Shown piece by piece: positions 33,701-44,100 of a stretch of DNA of 64,000 bases. Position 1 is the stretch's first letter. Every line of letters starts with the position of its first letter. Both the position numbers and the translations under genes were made by a program. Below the pieces are notes generated by a model, which worked only from the letters and a program-made list of their open reading frames with translations, was not told where the DNA came from and searched no databases. The DNA lies in contig JAHBUR010000007.1 of assembly GCA_019637975.1 (NCBI GenBank), positions 21,997 to 85,996 of the forward strand, written 5' to 3'. This DNA comes from Bacteroidota bacterium (GTDB lineage Bacteria; Bacteroidota; Ignavibacteria; UBA10030; UBA6906).

Positions 33701-33938
33701 AGGAGTTCCACTCCACGAAGCAATCCGTGAGGGAATGAAGCAACGCCTCCGCCCGATTTTGATGACAACGGCGACGACCGTGTTGGGCATTATTCCGTTG
33801 TTCTTCGAGTTCGGCACCGGTTCCGAGCTTGTGCGGGCGCTGACCGTGCCGATTGTGGGGGGATTGGTCGCGTCAACAGTTTTTACCGTTGTCGCGATTC
33901 CGATTGTGTACACGTTGATTGATAACCAAGCCTCGTAG
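30789..33938 (+). CDS. RND efflux permease subunit 1
   Basis: 1049 residues, the usual length for the AcrB/MdtB family. An N-terminal TM is followed by the porter domain start (VDFLPPIKIPKLTVQTSYPN), then TM2-6 with GLALGIGMLGDNAIIMIENV, and a second half with LTSPLAFIGAIGAMAL and GAVDNDAVIVVDVI. TM4 has a single Asp instead of the usual Asp pair. A 33-residue Gly/Ser/Arg-rich insert (from SSGDLTTVSAGGG to DQQSGL) interrupts the first porter domain and looks like an inserted repeat. It uses the proton gradient to export substrates through the adaptor at 23734. A partner permease follows. Confidence 0.93.
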   Translation: MSLSSLSISRPVTVLMFYIGVVMLGVIAFFNLSVDFLPPIKIPKLTVQTSYPNTSPEEVERRVTQPVEAALATVVGAKRISSISRDAQSVVTVEFYWGTDMDFALLEVREKLDQMRGMLPREAGRPTILRINPSTEPVMTIALSAASSSGDLTTVSAGGGRGEGGYTGRSGRDWSPDQQSGLMELKETARALVKKRIEQIDGVAQVSVLGGVEREIHVVTDGQKLEALGLSLDQMSQALAQSNVSLPGGSIKKGLFRYPLRTLGEFKSPDDIRSVVVHTTPSGRLVRVSDVAVVRDTIKERTGITRYNGSEVIALHIRKESGTNTIEVSGRIHEVLNQLRGEYPSLHLSVIADQGEFIGQSIADVQQAIAIGAVLAFVVLFLFLRRARYPLIIGVTIPVSLLATCIVMYFLNINLNIISLTGLALGIGMLGDNAIIMIENVTRLREKGMLLLDAVLEGSKEINLAVTASTLTNVAIFLPIIFVEGVASQLFVDMGVTMSVSLLVSLFVAVTLVPMLLSREKSDTTKRSSGGMLERLVLWVKETSEAALDKYLVWALAHRGRVVAATVALFAAAVTVAFFIRSEPAPDIDQSRFTIQMTFPKGATLEAVSNSVAEMERRLLHLDGVAGVYSAMGITDETSIWRVEDAALERATMEVRVKQAALTARVLEDGRNVVAALQQGTSGVEFAIRSRGTTFEQILRPEVNDLRIRVTGKDPAVVAQIAGRFARQLHSVQGVTGIRTSLQLGTPEYRIEIDRDEAKLHGLSVQSIAAFIRQQVQGAEATALNEFDRKVTIRVRNTHVNNLDAMLDAMIGGAPLRNFVRWQEATSEGEIWRENQQRAQVILANVHERSLGSVVDELERNAKAFTMSAGYAISIGGENEEIRESFRSLLIIILLSLFLVYMILAAQYESVLYPFVILLTSPLAFIGAIGAMALTGQAYNVMSLIGLVIMIGAVDNDAVIVVDVITALRRAGVPLHEAIREGMKQRLRPILMTTATTVLGIIPLFFEFGTGSELVRALTVPIVGGLVASTVFTVVAIPIVYTLIDNQAS

Positions 33939-34114
33939 GGAGAGATTCTTCTGGCTGATGGTATTGAACTCCTACGCCGTTCGAGAATCGGTTTTGAATT
34001 TCATGGGCTACAAACTTGTTGCTCCTATGGCAAGGGCGTTGACTTCCCCGATCCAAATTGCTATGATGGGAGCGAAGCGTAGAAACGGGAGCTTGTTCTC
34101 GCTTCCTTGTAGAG
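33939..34114. other. Gap between the two permease genes
   Basis: 176 bp with no supported gene. The stretch GGCTACAAACTTGTTGCTCC resembles a dispersed intergenic repeat, but no second copy is present here. Confidence 0.35.
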
Positions 34115-37100
34115 GTGGCAATCTCTAATACAACTTCACCCTTCGACCTGCACGTTGTGAGGAATTCACTTTCACATCTTCTTCACCGTCCTGTCGCCGT
34201 CAGCATGGTCTGCGGCGCGGTTGTGCTTGCGGGATTGTTTGCGTTTACGCGGTTGCCCATCGAGCTTTCACCTTCCATTGATTTTCCCAGTCTCACCATC
34301 AACACCTCGTGGGGAAACACGTCGCCCGAAACAGTTGAGCAGTTTATCACCGCGCCAATCGAAGAAGTGGCGAACACCGTTGCAGGAGCGAAGAATATCC
34401 GCTCCCGCTCGTCCGAAGGGCGCTCGTCGGTGGATGTGGAGTTTGAGCAGGGAACCGACATGAATTTTGCGCGGCTTGAGTTGTACGAGAAGTTGGCTGC
34501 GCTTTCGGAGACATTCCCTGCGGGCATCGGGGTCCCCGTTATCACCCGCTACGTGCCGGAGGATTTCAGGGAGTTGCAGGGGTTTCTCACGTTTGCTCTC
34601 GCATCGAAGATGAGCGCCGCAGCATTGCGCACGTATGCCGTGGAGCGCATTGTGCCCGCACTGACTTCAATCAAAGGAGTTGCGCGTGTCGAAACTATTG
34701 GTGGCGAGGAGCGTGAAGTGCATATCCTGCTCGATCCGAAGCGTGTAGCCTCCGCCGGGCTGACCGTTGATGGCGTGCTCACTGAATTGCGGGAGGTCGA
34801 GTTCAATGCGCCCGTAGGCGTATTGCAGCGCGGCGCGGGCAGGATGATCGTTGCAGTACACAACAGTAACGCCCGCATTGACGATATTCTGGACTTGCCG
34901 CTGCGCGCTCAAGCCAATACGCTGCTTCGTTTGCGCGATATCGCCACCGCGCACGACACCATCGCCGAAACGCGCAGCATCTACCGCATTGATGGCAAAC
35001 CCTCCATCACTTTAGTCATTGACAAAGAGCCGAACATCAACACCACCCAAGTCGCCGACCGCGTCAGTGCCCGCTTGGACGAACTTGCCGCCGCATTCCC
35101 CGGCAATCTCTCACTTACAAAAATCGTGGACAAGAGCCGACAGATGCGCGAGGAGTTGGAGAACTTGCGGCGCGAGGTCTTCTTCTCCATCTTCTTCATC
35201 TGGCTTGTGTTGGTTGTGGCGCTCGGAAGTCTGCGCGCCCCGCTCGTGCTGATGTCGTCGTTGGTCATTTCGCTCGCGGGCACCCTGCTTATCTTCTGGC
35301 TACTCGGACTCGGCTTGCATCTTCTCACGCTTGCGGGACTCGTCCTCGGCTTCGGGCGGGTTGTGGATGATTCGATCGTTGTGTTGGATAACATTCAACG
35401 TCGCAACGATACATCCGATGCCGGCATTGCCTCTGCCGTCGCTCAGGTGCGTCTTCCGGTCATTGCTTCAACCATTACCACAATTGGCGCGCTGCTGCCG
35501 ATTGCGTTCCTGCCGCAGGATGTGAGGCCGTATTTCCGCGAGTTCGGGCTTGCCGTCGGGATTGCGTTGGTGATGTCGCTGCTTGTCTCGTTCACTGTCA
35601 TCCCGGTGTTGATTCGCAACGTACCTGCTGTGCTTGCAACGAGCGGAAGGTTTGAGAGTACAGGCAATCGTATTCTCGCCGCATACAGAAAGATCCTCGG
35701 CTGGTGTCTGCGCTGGCGGAAGAGTGTACTTGCGGCAGTTGTCCTCGCGTTCGGCTTGCCTGTGTGGCTGCTTCCGGAACGGATTGATGCTGAACATCTT
35801 CCTGCACGAATCTACAACGCAGTGTTCGCAAGCGAGCCGATGATGGCCGCTCGTCCGTATCTCAACGCGGCACTCGGTGGTGCTTCGCATCTCTTCTTTA
35901 CCAAAGTCACGAAGGGAGAAGTGTGGGAATGGGGGAACGAAACGTATCTCGTGGTGCGTGTCGGCTTTCCGCAAGGGACCGAGCTTCATCGGTACGATGA
36001 TGTGGCGCGACTCATCGAGCGTGAAGTTCAAACGGCGCATGAGGGCGTCAGTCTCATGACGACGCGTATCGTTGACGACTACGCTTCGGTACGTGTGGAT
36101 TTTGACGGGAAGGCCTCAATGACGGCTCTGCCGTATGTAGTGAAAAACCGGCTGACGGTGTTGGCGGCACAAACAGGCGGTGCTTCGATTTCGGTGTCCG
36201 GCTTCGGGCCCGGCTTCTACTCCGGCGGCGAATCGGCGCCGAGTTTTTATGTGAAGGTGTTGGGATATAACTACGGAAAGGTGAAAGAACTTGCCGAACA
36301 GTTCAAGCAACGCCTCGAACGCAACCCGCGTATTGCCGAGGTGGATATTGACAGAACATTCGGCCGCTGGCCGAAATCTACCGAGTTGGTGATGAGCTTC
36401 GACCGCGAAGCCGTTGCCGCGCATCATTTCACGGCAGCGGACATCATGCCGTGGATCGGCAGCATGACGCGCGGGACGGTTGACCGGCAAACCGTTTCGC
36501 TCGGCGGCGAGCGAGTCCCTCTGGTTGCAAAGATGCGGGGCTTTGATTCCGCGACTGTACAAGAGTTATTCCGCGAGCCGATAGTGAATGCGCACAGCGA
36601 AACGGTGCCTCTTGGCGCGCTTGTGCAGCTTGATGAACGGCGCGTTATGTCGCAGATAACGCGGGAGAACCAGCAGTATGTCCGTTGGATTTCGTTCGAG
36701 TATCGCGGGCCGTTCAGGTATGGCGATCAGTTTGTCGAATCCACCATCAACGCAATGCCGCTGCCGCACGGGTACAAGTTCGACAAGTCTTTTGCCTGGT
36801 TTATCATGTCCGAACGTGACAAGTCCTCCATGCTTTGGCTTGCGCTTGTTGCCCTGGTCATTGTCTTCATGGTAACGGCCTCACTCTACGAGTCGTTTAC
36901 CAGGCCTCTCATCGTGATTCTCACTGTTCCCCTCTCACTGATCGGATTGTTTCTTGCGTTCTATTGGACGGACACACCGTTCGGTCGCGGCGGGTACGCG
37001 TCGGCCATGTTGCTCACCGGTATCGTCGTGTCGAATGCCATTCTCTTGATTGATTATGTGGCGAAGCGCGTTCAAGCCGACTCGGTTTCGGTAAACGTCC

Positions 37101-37312
37101 TTGTGTATGCCTCTGCGGACAGGTTACGCCCGATCATGATGACCTCGCTGACCACGATAGGCGCTCTTCTCCCCTTATTGCTCTGGAGTCCCTCTTCCGG
37201 TATATGGTACTCACTTGCCCTCGGAACAATTGGCGGGCTTTGCACATCAACCCTGTTGACACTCGTGGTAGTGCCGGCCGTCCTTGCGGTTGTGTACAGG
37301 GCACGCACGTAG
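34115..37312 (+). CDS. RND efflux permease subunit 2
   Basis: 1065 residues from a GTG. Same fold as subunit 1: HRPVAVSMVCGAVVLAGLFA (TM1), LPIELSPSIDFPSLTINTSW, then TM4 with GFGRVVDDSIVVLDNI keeping the proton-relay Asp pair, and a C-terminal half with LTGIVVSNAILLIDYVAKR and TTIGALLPLLLW. Because subunit 2 keeps both Asp residues and subunit 1 does not, the pair may form a mixed trimer, as MdtB and MdtC do. No outer-membrane TolC-like gene is present in the window, so a shared one must serve the pump. Confidence 0.93.
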   Translation: MAISNTTSPFDLHVVRNSLSHLLHRPVAVSMVCGAVVLAGLFAFTRLPIELSPSIDFPSLTINTSWGNTSPETVEQFITAPIEEVANTVAGAKNIRSRSSEGRSSVDVEFEQGTDMNFARLELYEKLAALSETFPAGIGVPVITRYVPEDFRELQGFLTFALASKMSAAALRTYAVERIVPALTSIKGVARVETIGGEEREVHILLDPKRVASAGLTVDGVLTELREVEFNAPVGVLQRGAGRMIVAVHNSNARIDDILDLPLRAQANTLLRLRDIATAHDTIAETRSIYRIDGKPSITLVIDKEPNINTTQVADRVSARLDELAAAFPGNLSLTKIVDKSRQMREELENLRREVFFSIFFIWLVLVVALGSLRAPLVLMSSLVISLAGTLLIFWLLGLGLHLLTLAGLVLGFGRVVDDSIVVLDNIQRRNDTSDAGIASAVAQVRLPVIASTITTIGALLPIAFLPQDVRPYFREFGLAVGIALVMSLLVSFTVIPVLIRNVPAVLATSGRFESTGNRILAAYRKILGWCLRWRKSVLAAVVLAFGLPVWLLPERIDAEHLPARIYNAVFASEPMMAARPYLNAALGGASHLFFTKVTKGEVWEWGNETYLVVRVGFPQGTELHRYDDVARLIEREVQTAHEGVSLMTTRIVDDYASVRVDFDGKASMTALPYVVKNRLTVLAAQTGGASISVSGFGPGFYSGGESAPSFYVKVLGYNYGKVKELAEQFKQRLERNPRIAEVDIDRTFGRWPKSTELVMSFDREAVAAHHFTAADIMPWIGSMTRGTVDRQTVSLGGERVPLVAKMRGFDSATVQELFREPIVNAHSETVPLGALVQLDERRVMSQITRENQQYVRWISFEYRGPFRYGDQFVESTINAMPLPHGYKFDKSFAWFIMSERDKSSMLWLALVALVIVFMVTASLYESFTRPLIVILTVPLSLIGLFLAFYWTDTPFGRGGYASAMLLTGIVVSNAILLIDYVAKRVQADSVSVNVLVYASADRLRPIMMTSLTTIGALLPLLLWSPSSGIWYSLALGTIGGLCTSTLLTLVVVPAVLAVVYRART

Positions 37313-37385
37313 TGGGATTTCTCGCGAAGATTCTGTATTCTGGAATTGGTACCAAGCATATTCTCATTTGTTTTATTGGCGGTAT

Positions 37386-38387
37386 ATGAAAGCCATCCTT
37401 CTCGAATCCAAAGCCGAACCGTTGCATCTCAAGGAAGTCGCCAGACCTGTCATCGGAGACGACGGGGTTCTCATCAAACTCAAAGCGTCAGCTCTTAATC
37501 ATCGCGACAATTACATTCAGCAGGGAACATATCCCCGCACAACCTATCCTATCATCATCGGCTCCGACGGGGCGGGAGTTGTCGAAGATGTGGGGAAGAA
37601 TGTCGGACGCAACCTTGTCAGGTCAGATGTCATCATCAATCCGGGGTACAACTGGGGGGAGAATCCGAAGGCGCAACAGAAGAGTTTCACCGTTCTCGGA
37701 TTTCCGGAGAACGGAACGCTTGCAGAGTATATTGCAGTACCGTCGAGATATGTCAGGCCGAAGCCTCAACATCTTACGTTCGAAGATGCGGCGGCGCTTG
37801 CACTTGTCGGATTAACGGCGTACCGGGCGTTGTTCACACGAGGCAACCTGCAGGCTGGCGAGCGAGTACTGGTCACGGGCATCGGTGGCGGCGTGGCCGT
37901 GACGGCGTTGCAGTTTGCGCTTGCTGCGGGTGCGAAGGTGTTTGTCACATCAGGTTCAGACGAGAAGATTGCGAAAGCCGTTTCGCTCGGAGCAAGTGGA
38001 GGCGTGAACTACACAGCCGAAACATGGGCCGATGAGCTGCAGAAGCGTGCAGGCGGTTTTGACTTGATTGTTGATGGCGCGGCGGGACCGGGTTTCGCGA
38101 GATTGTTAGATATTGCCGCGCCCGGCGGGAGAATCGTCAACTACGGCTCGGTGCAAGGCAAAATCCAGAATGCCGAAGCTGCACGCATCTACTGGAAGCA
38201 ACTCTCCATTCTCGGCTCGACGATGGGGACGGGGGAGGAGTTTGCTGCAATGCTTCGCTTCGTGGAACAGCACAACATCACACCCGTCATCGATTCAGTC
38301 TTTTCTCTTGCCGATGCGGAGAAGGCGATGCAGCGATTAGCAGGCGGGAAGCAGTTTGGGAAGGTGGTGTTGAGGCATGATCCGTAG
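37386..38387 (+). CDS. Zinc-independent quinone oxidoreductase-like MDR enzyme
   Basis: 333 residues. Medium-chain dehydrogenase/reductase fold: catalytic half with LNHRDNYIQQGTYPRTTYPI and GSDGAGVVEDVG, then a Rossmann half with VLVTGIGGGVAVTALQFALA (AxxGxGGVG-like) and DLIVDGAAG. The four structural-zinc cysteines and the catalytic Cys are missing, which points to the NAD(P)H:quinone oxidoreductase branch rather than zinc alcohol dehydrogenases. Substrate unknown. It starts 73 bp after the RND operon; a weak GGCGG precedes the ATG. Its position after an efflux operon may reflect a detoxification role, but this is inference. Confidence 0.87.
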   Translation: MKAILLESKAEPLHLKEVARPVIGDDGVLIKLKASALNHRDNYIQQGTYPRTTYPIIIGSDGAGVVEDVGKNVGRNLVRSDVIINPGYNWGENPKAQQKSFTVLGFPENGTLAEYIAVPSRYVRPKPQHLTFEDAAALALVGLTAYRALFTRGNLQAGERVLVTGIGGGVAVTALQFALAAGAKVFVTSGSDEKIAKAVSLGASGGVNYTAETWADELQKRAGGFDLIVDGAAGPGFARLLDIAAPGGRIVNYGSVQGKIQNAEAARIYWKQLSILGSTMGTGEEFAAMLRFVEQHNITPVIDSVFSLADAEKAMQRLAGGKQFGKVVLRHDP

Positions 38388-38683
38388 TACACTCAGCCTT
38401 CATACGCTGAACGCTTGATATTCATCTTCTACTTCGCCATATTAAAATCAGGTTGAGCAACCAGCGCTCCGCTGTTCTCCAGCCTTTCCTCTGTTCATTT
38501 CCACACACACTCTCCTGATGTATCTTCCCGCTGGGAATTCTGATACCTTCGCGCTACGCAAATAGCGATACGCATTAGCGTTGTTATGTCCCGGCCAGAG
38601 ATAAGAGGCTGCTGTGTGCGGTCCGGCCCGTTACCGCGTTGATGGGGGAAATTAATCTTGACAAACTGTTCGAAAGTCTTCAC
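38388..38683. other. Intergenic region, nothing recognised
   Basis: About 300 bp between the MDR enzyme and the M28 peptidase gene. I see no gene, strong hairpin or clear promoter. It contains CGCAAATAGCGATACGCATT-like short direct repeats of low significance. Confidence 0.4.
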
Positions 38684-41113
38684 ATGGTACGCTTGTACAT
38701 TCTTTCCTTATGTATTCTTATCGCTTCTTTACAGTCCCTTCATGCGCAGCGGGGAAATCCTGTCACGCCGGCGGAAGGGCCGTCGTTGTTGTTCGACGTT
38801 GACCCCGTCTTGCAGCAGTTGGCGGGCGCCATCGATTCATCGCGCCTGATCGCTTCGCTTCAGCGGCTGGAAGCATTCCGGACGAGGCATTCCAGCACCG
38901 ACTCGCTGGTTGCCGCGAAGAACTGGCTCGTGACGAAGTTTCAGGAATACGGCTACAGCGACGTTCTCCAACATAACTTCACATGGAGCAGCCGCACATT
39001 GCAGAATATTGTCGTGACAAAAACGGGAACGCGTTTTCCCAACACGTACGTACTGCTCATCGGCCACTACGATTCGATCAGCGAAACGCCGACCTCCCTT
39101 GCGCCGGGCGTGAATGATAACGGGTCGGGCATTGCATTGATTCTCGAAGTTGCCCGGCTGCTTGCTTCGAAGAACCTCGACTATTCCGTCCGGTTTATTT
39201 GCTTTTCAGCGGAAGAACAGGGACTTGTCGGCAGCAGGGCCTACGTGCAGAATGTCGTTGTTCCCGAGAACCACAACATCAAGATCGTCATTAATGTGGA
39301 CGAGATCGGCGGGTACCGCGGCAACGCAAATACGATGGTGAAAGTTGAGAGGGATGAAGACAACTCTCCCTCATCAAACAACGAAGCGTCAGCCCGCTAC
39401 ACAGATACACTTGCTGCAATTACGCGAACGTACTCGACGCTGACGACTACCATCACGAATGCCTACGGCAGCGACTACATGTCGTTTGAAGATGCCGGGT
39501 ATGTGATTACGGGATATTACGAAGGAATTGAGACACCGCATTATCACCGGAGTACCGATAATTTTGCGAATGTCGATCCCCAATACCTCTATCAAATTAC
39601 CAGGGGAGCCATAGCAGGCGTGGCGCATTTTGCAGGAATCCAACGAAAATACTTGAACATCCTTCACTCACCGCACGGCGACACGCAGGATAGTTCGAGA
39701 AATATCCAGCTCGATGCACAGCTGTTGACCTCGGCCCCGATTCTTCAGGGACAGGTTTTCTTCCGGACGAACACCCATCCGGCATATTCAGCCGTGCCGA
39801 TGTCGCAGGTGGGAAGCGCAGGTGATTCGCTGCTGTACCGCGGGTTCATCCCGAAACAGCCGTACGGCACAACGGTTTCATACTTTCTGAAGTTTGCCAA
39901 CGGGGATACAGTTCTGTCAACGTTTCCCGCTGACACGACTTCGCCGATTGTGTTTCATGTTGCTGGCGACTCGGTTCCGCCGGCTATCACACATTCAGCT
40001 CTCTCCAACAAATCTTACCTTGACAATCCTTATGAAATTCGTGCAACGATCACCGACCAAAACAGCATATCGCTCGCGTGGATCGAGTACAAAGCCAATG
40101 GAGGAACGCTCCGGCTTGACACGATGGAGCAAGTAAGCGGGAACATGTGGCGCGGCTACATTCGTGGCCCGTTCACGCCCGGCGATCGCATTGAGTACGC
40201 CATTTATGCGAAGGACGGATCGTTCTCGGGAAACCTTGCCAAGCTTCCCGAAGCGGGTTGGTTTTCATGGAGGGTGTTGAATTCGATTCTGCTGGATTTT
40301 GAAAACTCGAACGGCGGCTTTGAAGGCTCGGGCGACTGGAGTTGGGGTTTGATTGGCACGACGGACATTCCGGCTCCGCCCCGCGGCCAGCGCGTGTGGG
40401 CGACGAATCTCGGAGGGAACTATGCGAACAACCTGAATTCAGTTCTCGAATCTCCTCCGTTCGATCTCTCCAACAAAGCCGAAGGCGTGCTCACGTTCAC
40501 GCATCTGTATCGCATCGAGCCGAACAACGACGGCGGCAACTTCTGGGTGTCGGTTGATAGTGGTGCCTTTCAGCTTATGACCCCGCAAGGGAACTACCCT
40601 TTTTCGTCCATTGTCGCACTCGGCGGCCCCGGCTACTCCGGCAATTCAACGGGTTGGGTGGAAGCGGGCTTTCCGCTTTCGACGTTTACGAACCATCGTG
40701 TCCGATTCCGGTTCCGGTTTTCGAGCGACTGGCTGACGAACCATCGCGGATGGTACATCGATGAGATGCGTGTCGACTATCTCGATTCGGTAACCGTGGG
40801 AACACAGCCGGACAATCTCCAGCTTCCGGCTCAGACTTCGCTCGGGCACGGTTACCCTAATCCTTTCAATCCCAAAACAAACATCCCGTTTTCCGTTGAC
40901 AGCCGGGGCGGGCGTGTAAGGATTACAGTTTTTGATCTGCTCGGCCGGGAAGTGACGACGCTCGTCAACGATTACAAACCGGTCGGCTTCTACACCGTCG
41001 AGTGGAATGCCTCGGCGGCCTCGAGCGGAATCTACATCGTTCGCATGGATGTGACACAACAGGAGGGTGGTGGATCTCCCGTTGCCGCACGCAAACTGAT
41101 TCTCATGAAATGA
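38684..41113 (+). CDS. Secreted M28-family zinc aminopeptidase with T9SS sorting domain
   Basis: 809 residues. The signal peptide (MVRLYILSLCILIASLQSLH, cut near AQR) fixes the start; the frame is open 15 codons further. The M28 peptidase domain spans about residues 75-320, with zinc ligands in GHYDS, GVNDNGSG, AEEQGLVGS (catalytic Glu pair), NVDEIGG and HYHRSTDN. Two beta-sandwich modules follow (about 430-700, one with DFENSNGGFEGSGDW typical of MAM-like folds). The last 85 residues are a T9SS sorting domain (GYPNPFNPKTNIPF...GIYIVRM...LILMK). It would digest peptides at the cell surface or outside. It is probably transcribed with the next peptidase, 43 bp downstream. Confidence 0.9.
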   Translation: MVRLYILSLCILIASLQSLHAQRGNPVTPAEGPSLLFDVDPVLQQLAGAIDSSRLIASLQRLEAFRTRHSSTDSLVAAKNWLVTKFQEYGYSDVLQHNFTWSSRTLQNIVVTKTGTRFPNTYVLLIGHYDSISETPTSLAPGVNDNGSGIALILEVARLLASKNLDYSVRFICFSAEEQGLVGSRAYVQNVVVPENHNIKIVINVDEIGGYRGNANTMVKVERDEDNSPSSNNEASARYTDTLAAITRTYSTLTTTITNAYGSDYMSFEDAGYVITGYYEGIETPHYHRSTDNFANVDPQYLYQITRGAIAGVAHFAGIQRKYLNILHSPHGDTQDSSRNIQLDAQLLTSAPILQGQVFFRTNTHPAYSAVPMSQVGSAGDSLLYRGFIPKQPYGTTVSYFLKFANGDTVLSTFPADTTSPIVFHVAGDSVPPAITHSALSNKSYLDNPYEIRATITDQNSISLAWIEYKANGGTLRLDTMEQVSGNMWRGYIRGPFTPGDRIEYAIYAKDGSFSGNLAKLPEAGWFSWRVLNSILLDFENSNGGFEGSGDWSWGLIGTTDIPAPPRGQRVWATNLGGNYANNLNSVLESPPFDLSNKAEGVLTFTHLYRIEPNNDGGNFWVSVDSGAFQLMTPQGNYPFSSIVALGGPGYSGNSTGWVEAGFPLSTFTNHRVRFRFRFSSDWLTNHRGWYIDEMRVDYLDSVTVGTQPDNLQLPAQTSLGHGYPNPFNPKTNIPFSVDSRGGRVRITVFDLLGREVTTLVNDYKPVGFYTVEWNASAASSGIYIVRMDVTQQEGGGSPVAARKLILMK

Positions 41114-41156
41114 GGATCACACTTCATCAATCAACCAAAGAAAAGGAATAGGTGGA

Positions 41157-44100
41157 ATGAGATCACAGTTCACAATCATAGCTGCAGGTGTTATTGCGGG
41201 GATGGTGTGTGGAGGCTTCTCTCCTCTCCCGGCGCAGTCGCTCAGTAAGATGGGGGGACAGGCGGCAGGGGCGGGTGTCTATGCCGATGCTCCTCCGGCA
41301 CCGATGACGTTATCCAATCTGAAGGTCGGCCCGTTGAGCGGCACACCGGAAACGATGGCAAGAGAGTTTCTCCGGAGCCAATCTCAACGCTTCAACATGA
41401 AGTCCGATCTTTCCGACCTCACAGTCTCGCTGGTGCAGGAAAGTCCGGCGGGCTACCATGTTCGATTCAACCAGAACTACGACGGCATTCCGGTGTACCA
41501 ATCGGACGTTGTTGTCAGCATTGACCGGAAGAACTATGTCGAGTTCTTTGCGTCGAATTACAAGCCGGGGATATCCGTTCCTACAGTCAGCGCTGCCATG
41601 AGCGGGAATGCGGCCATACAATCCGCAAGTACTCATTTGGGAGTCCGTGGAGAATTGCACGGCCCGCAGACTTCGCAGTTGATGGTAAAGATGGAAAAAG
41701 GAACGGCGAAGCTCGCGTATCGTATTGTTCTTCCCGCGTTTGAACCGCGGGGCGATTGGGAAGTATTTGTTGACGCCCGCAGCGGCGAAGTCATCAGCGT
41801 GACGGATATGACATGCTTCCACGGCCCGTCGGAGCAAGGTGGACGCAACTCCAGGGTATTGAAAGTGGATGGAAGCGGCTACGTGTTCGATCCCGATCCG
41901 CTTTCCACGGCGGGCGCAACATACGGCACGGGCGGCTACGTTGACAACAATGACGCCGACTCGCCCGAGCTCAATGCCGAGCGGAAACTTCGCACGCTCC
42001 GTGATATCACATTCAGCAGCGGATTGTACAGGCTTCAAGGTCCGTACGTTACATCATTCGATTGGGATCCGCCGAGTACACCCGTTGTTACTGCAGCTCA
42101 TCCCGATTCGTTCCGCTATACACGCTTTCAAGATGGATTCGAAGATGTGATGGTGTACTTCCATCTCGACCAATCACAGCGGCACATACAGTCGCTCGGT
42201 TTCACCAACATCCAAAACAATTCCATTCAAGCCGACCCGCACGGATTCAACGGAGATGACAATTCCGCTTATTATCCCTCGACTAATAGATTGACATTCG
42301 GTGAAGGCGGTGTGGATGATGCGGAAGATGCTGATGTTATTCTTCATGAGTACGGCCACGCAATTCATCACGGGACCGTACCCGGTTGGTCAGGGTCGGG
42401 ACAGCAAGGGGCGTTGGGAGAAGGTTTTGGCGATTACTGGGCCGAGTCGTACTCACGCAGTCTCGGACACTGGCAACCCGCCAATCCTCCCTATTTCTGG
42501 GTGTTTGATTGGGATGGCCACAATCCGTTTTGGGCCGGACGTGTGTTGAACTACGCTCTGCACTATCCGGAAGGATTGACAGGAACAATTCACACCGACG
42601 GCCAGATGTGGTCATCGAGCCTCATGTACATTTGGAATGAAATCGGGCGTGAAGTGTTGGATAAGCTGGTTCTGCAAAGTCACTTCTACCTGCCCTCAAG
42701 CGGCGTGACGATGACCCTGAATGCCGAAGCAGTGATTCAGGCCGACCGCAATTTGTACGGCGGAGCGCATCTTCAATCTATTGTGTATTGGTTTGGATTG
42801 AGAGGATTCATCAATCCGGCGAACTACGTTCCGCAAATCTCTCACATTCCTCTTACCGATACGGAGAATCTGAACGGCCCGTACACCGTAACGGCGACGA
42901 TCGTGCAGGGATCATCACCACTCATTCCGTCGAGCCTGAAGGTGTTCTGGACGAGAACGGGAACTTTCACCGACAGTCTGCAGATGACACTGACGGGAAC
43001 GCCGAATGTCTATCAGGCGCTCATTCCCGGAAACGGCATCCAGGCAACGTACCGATATTATGTTTCGGCGAAGGATAGCAGTGGCGGAGCGGCAACGCAT
43101 CCGACCGGAGCTCCGGGGAGCTTCCACAGTTTTATTGCCGGACCCGATGTGATTCCCCCGGTTATTACACACACGCCGCTGCGCGATCAGGCACGGCTGC
43201 GGTGGCCGGCAATGGTGCGGGCAACCGTTACGGATAACCTCGGCGTTGATTCCGTATGGGTGGATTATATGCGCCTGCGCGGTTCGCTGAGCGGGTCGTT
43301 CGGGATGATTCGATCTACAGAAGATAACTTCCAGGCGGCATTCCCGCTTGATACGAATCAGGTTGTTGTTGGCGATACGATTATCTACAAGGTCGTTGCA
43401 CGTGATCGCTCGGTTGCGGGGAACCTCGCTACGAATCCGCCGACAGGCTTCCACCGCTTTGCCATCATCTCGGCACGCGGTGTTGTTCTGGTAGTGGATG
43501 ATGATGTAACGACAAAGGAAAAAGCGATATCCGACAAGGGGATTGATGAACGTCCTGCGGCACAGAAAGGCGTCAGCTCACGTCTCATCGCCCGCACTCT
43601 GACGGAAGTCGGATTTGTGGTGGATACGGCAACATTTGCCGCGCACGATCCGGCGAGCTACGCAAACTACGATGTTGTTGTTTGGTCTGCCGGAAGCAAA
43701 ACCAGCGGTATTTTTGGCGATGCGACAAAGCGCGCTGCTCTCGTAAACCGCAGTCAAGCAGGCGGCAAGATTTGGGTGGAAGGCGGCGAGGTGGGATACG
43801 TGTTCCGCAAGAGCGGCACCACCACGGATGCCGACCCGCCGTTCCGACGTGAAGTGCTGCGCGACAGCAACTGGATCAGCGATGTCAGCAGTGCCAATCT
43901 GGTACTGACTGTTCCCACGCATCCGGTGTTCACAACGCCTCACGTCATTTCAAGTCCGGTTCCATTCCCGACAAGCGGCATAGGCCATCGCGATGCCATG
44001 CGGTTGCAGCCGGGCGACACGCATGCAAGGAAGATAGCGGGCTGGTCAACGTATGCGGCGCAGGGTCCTGATACGGCGGGGATAATTGTGTACAACCCGC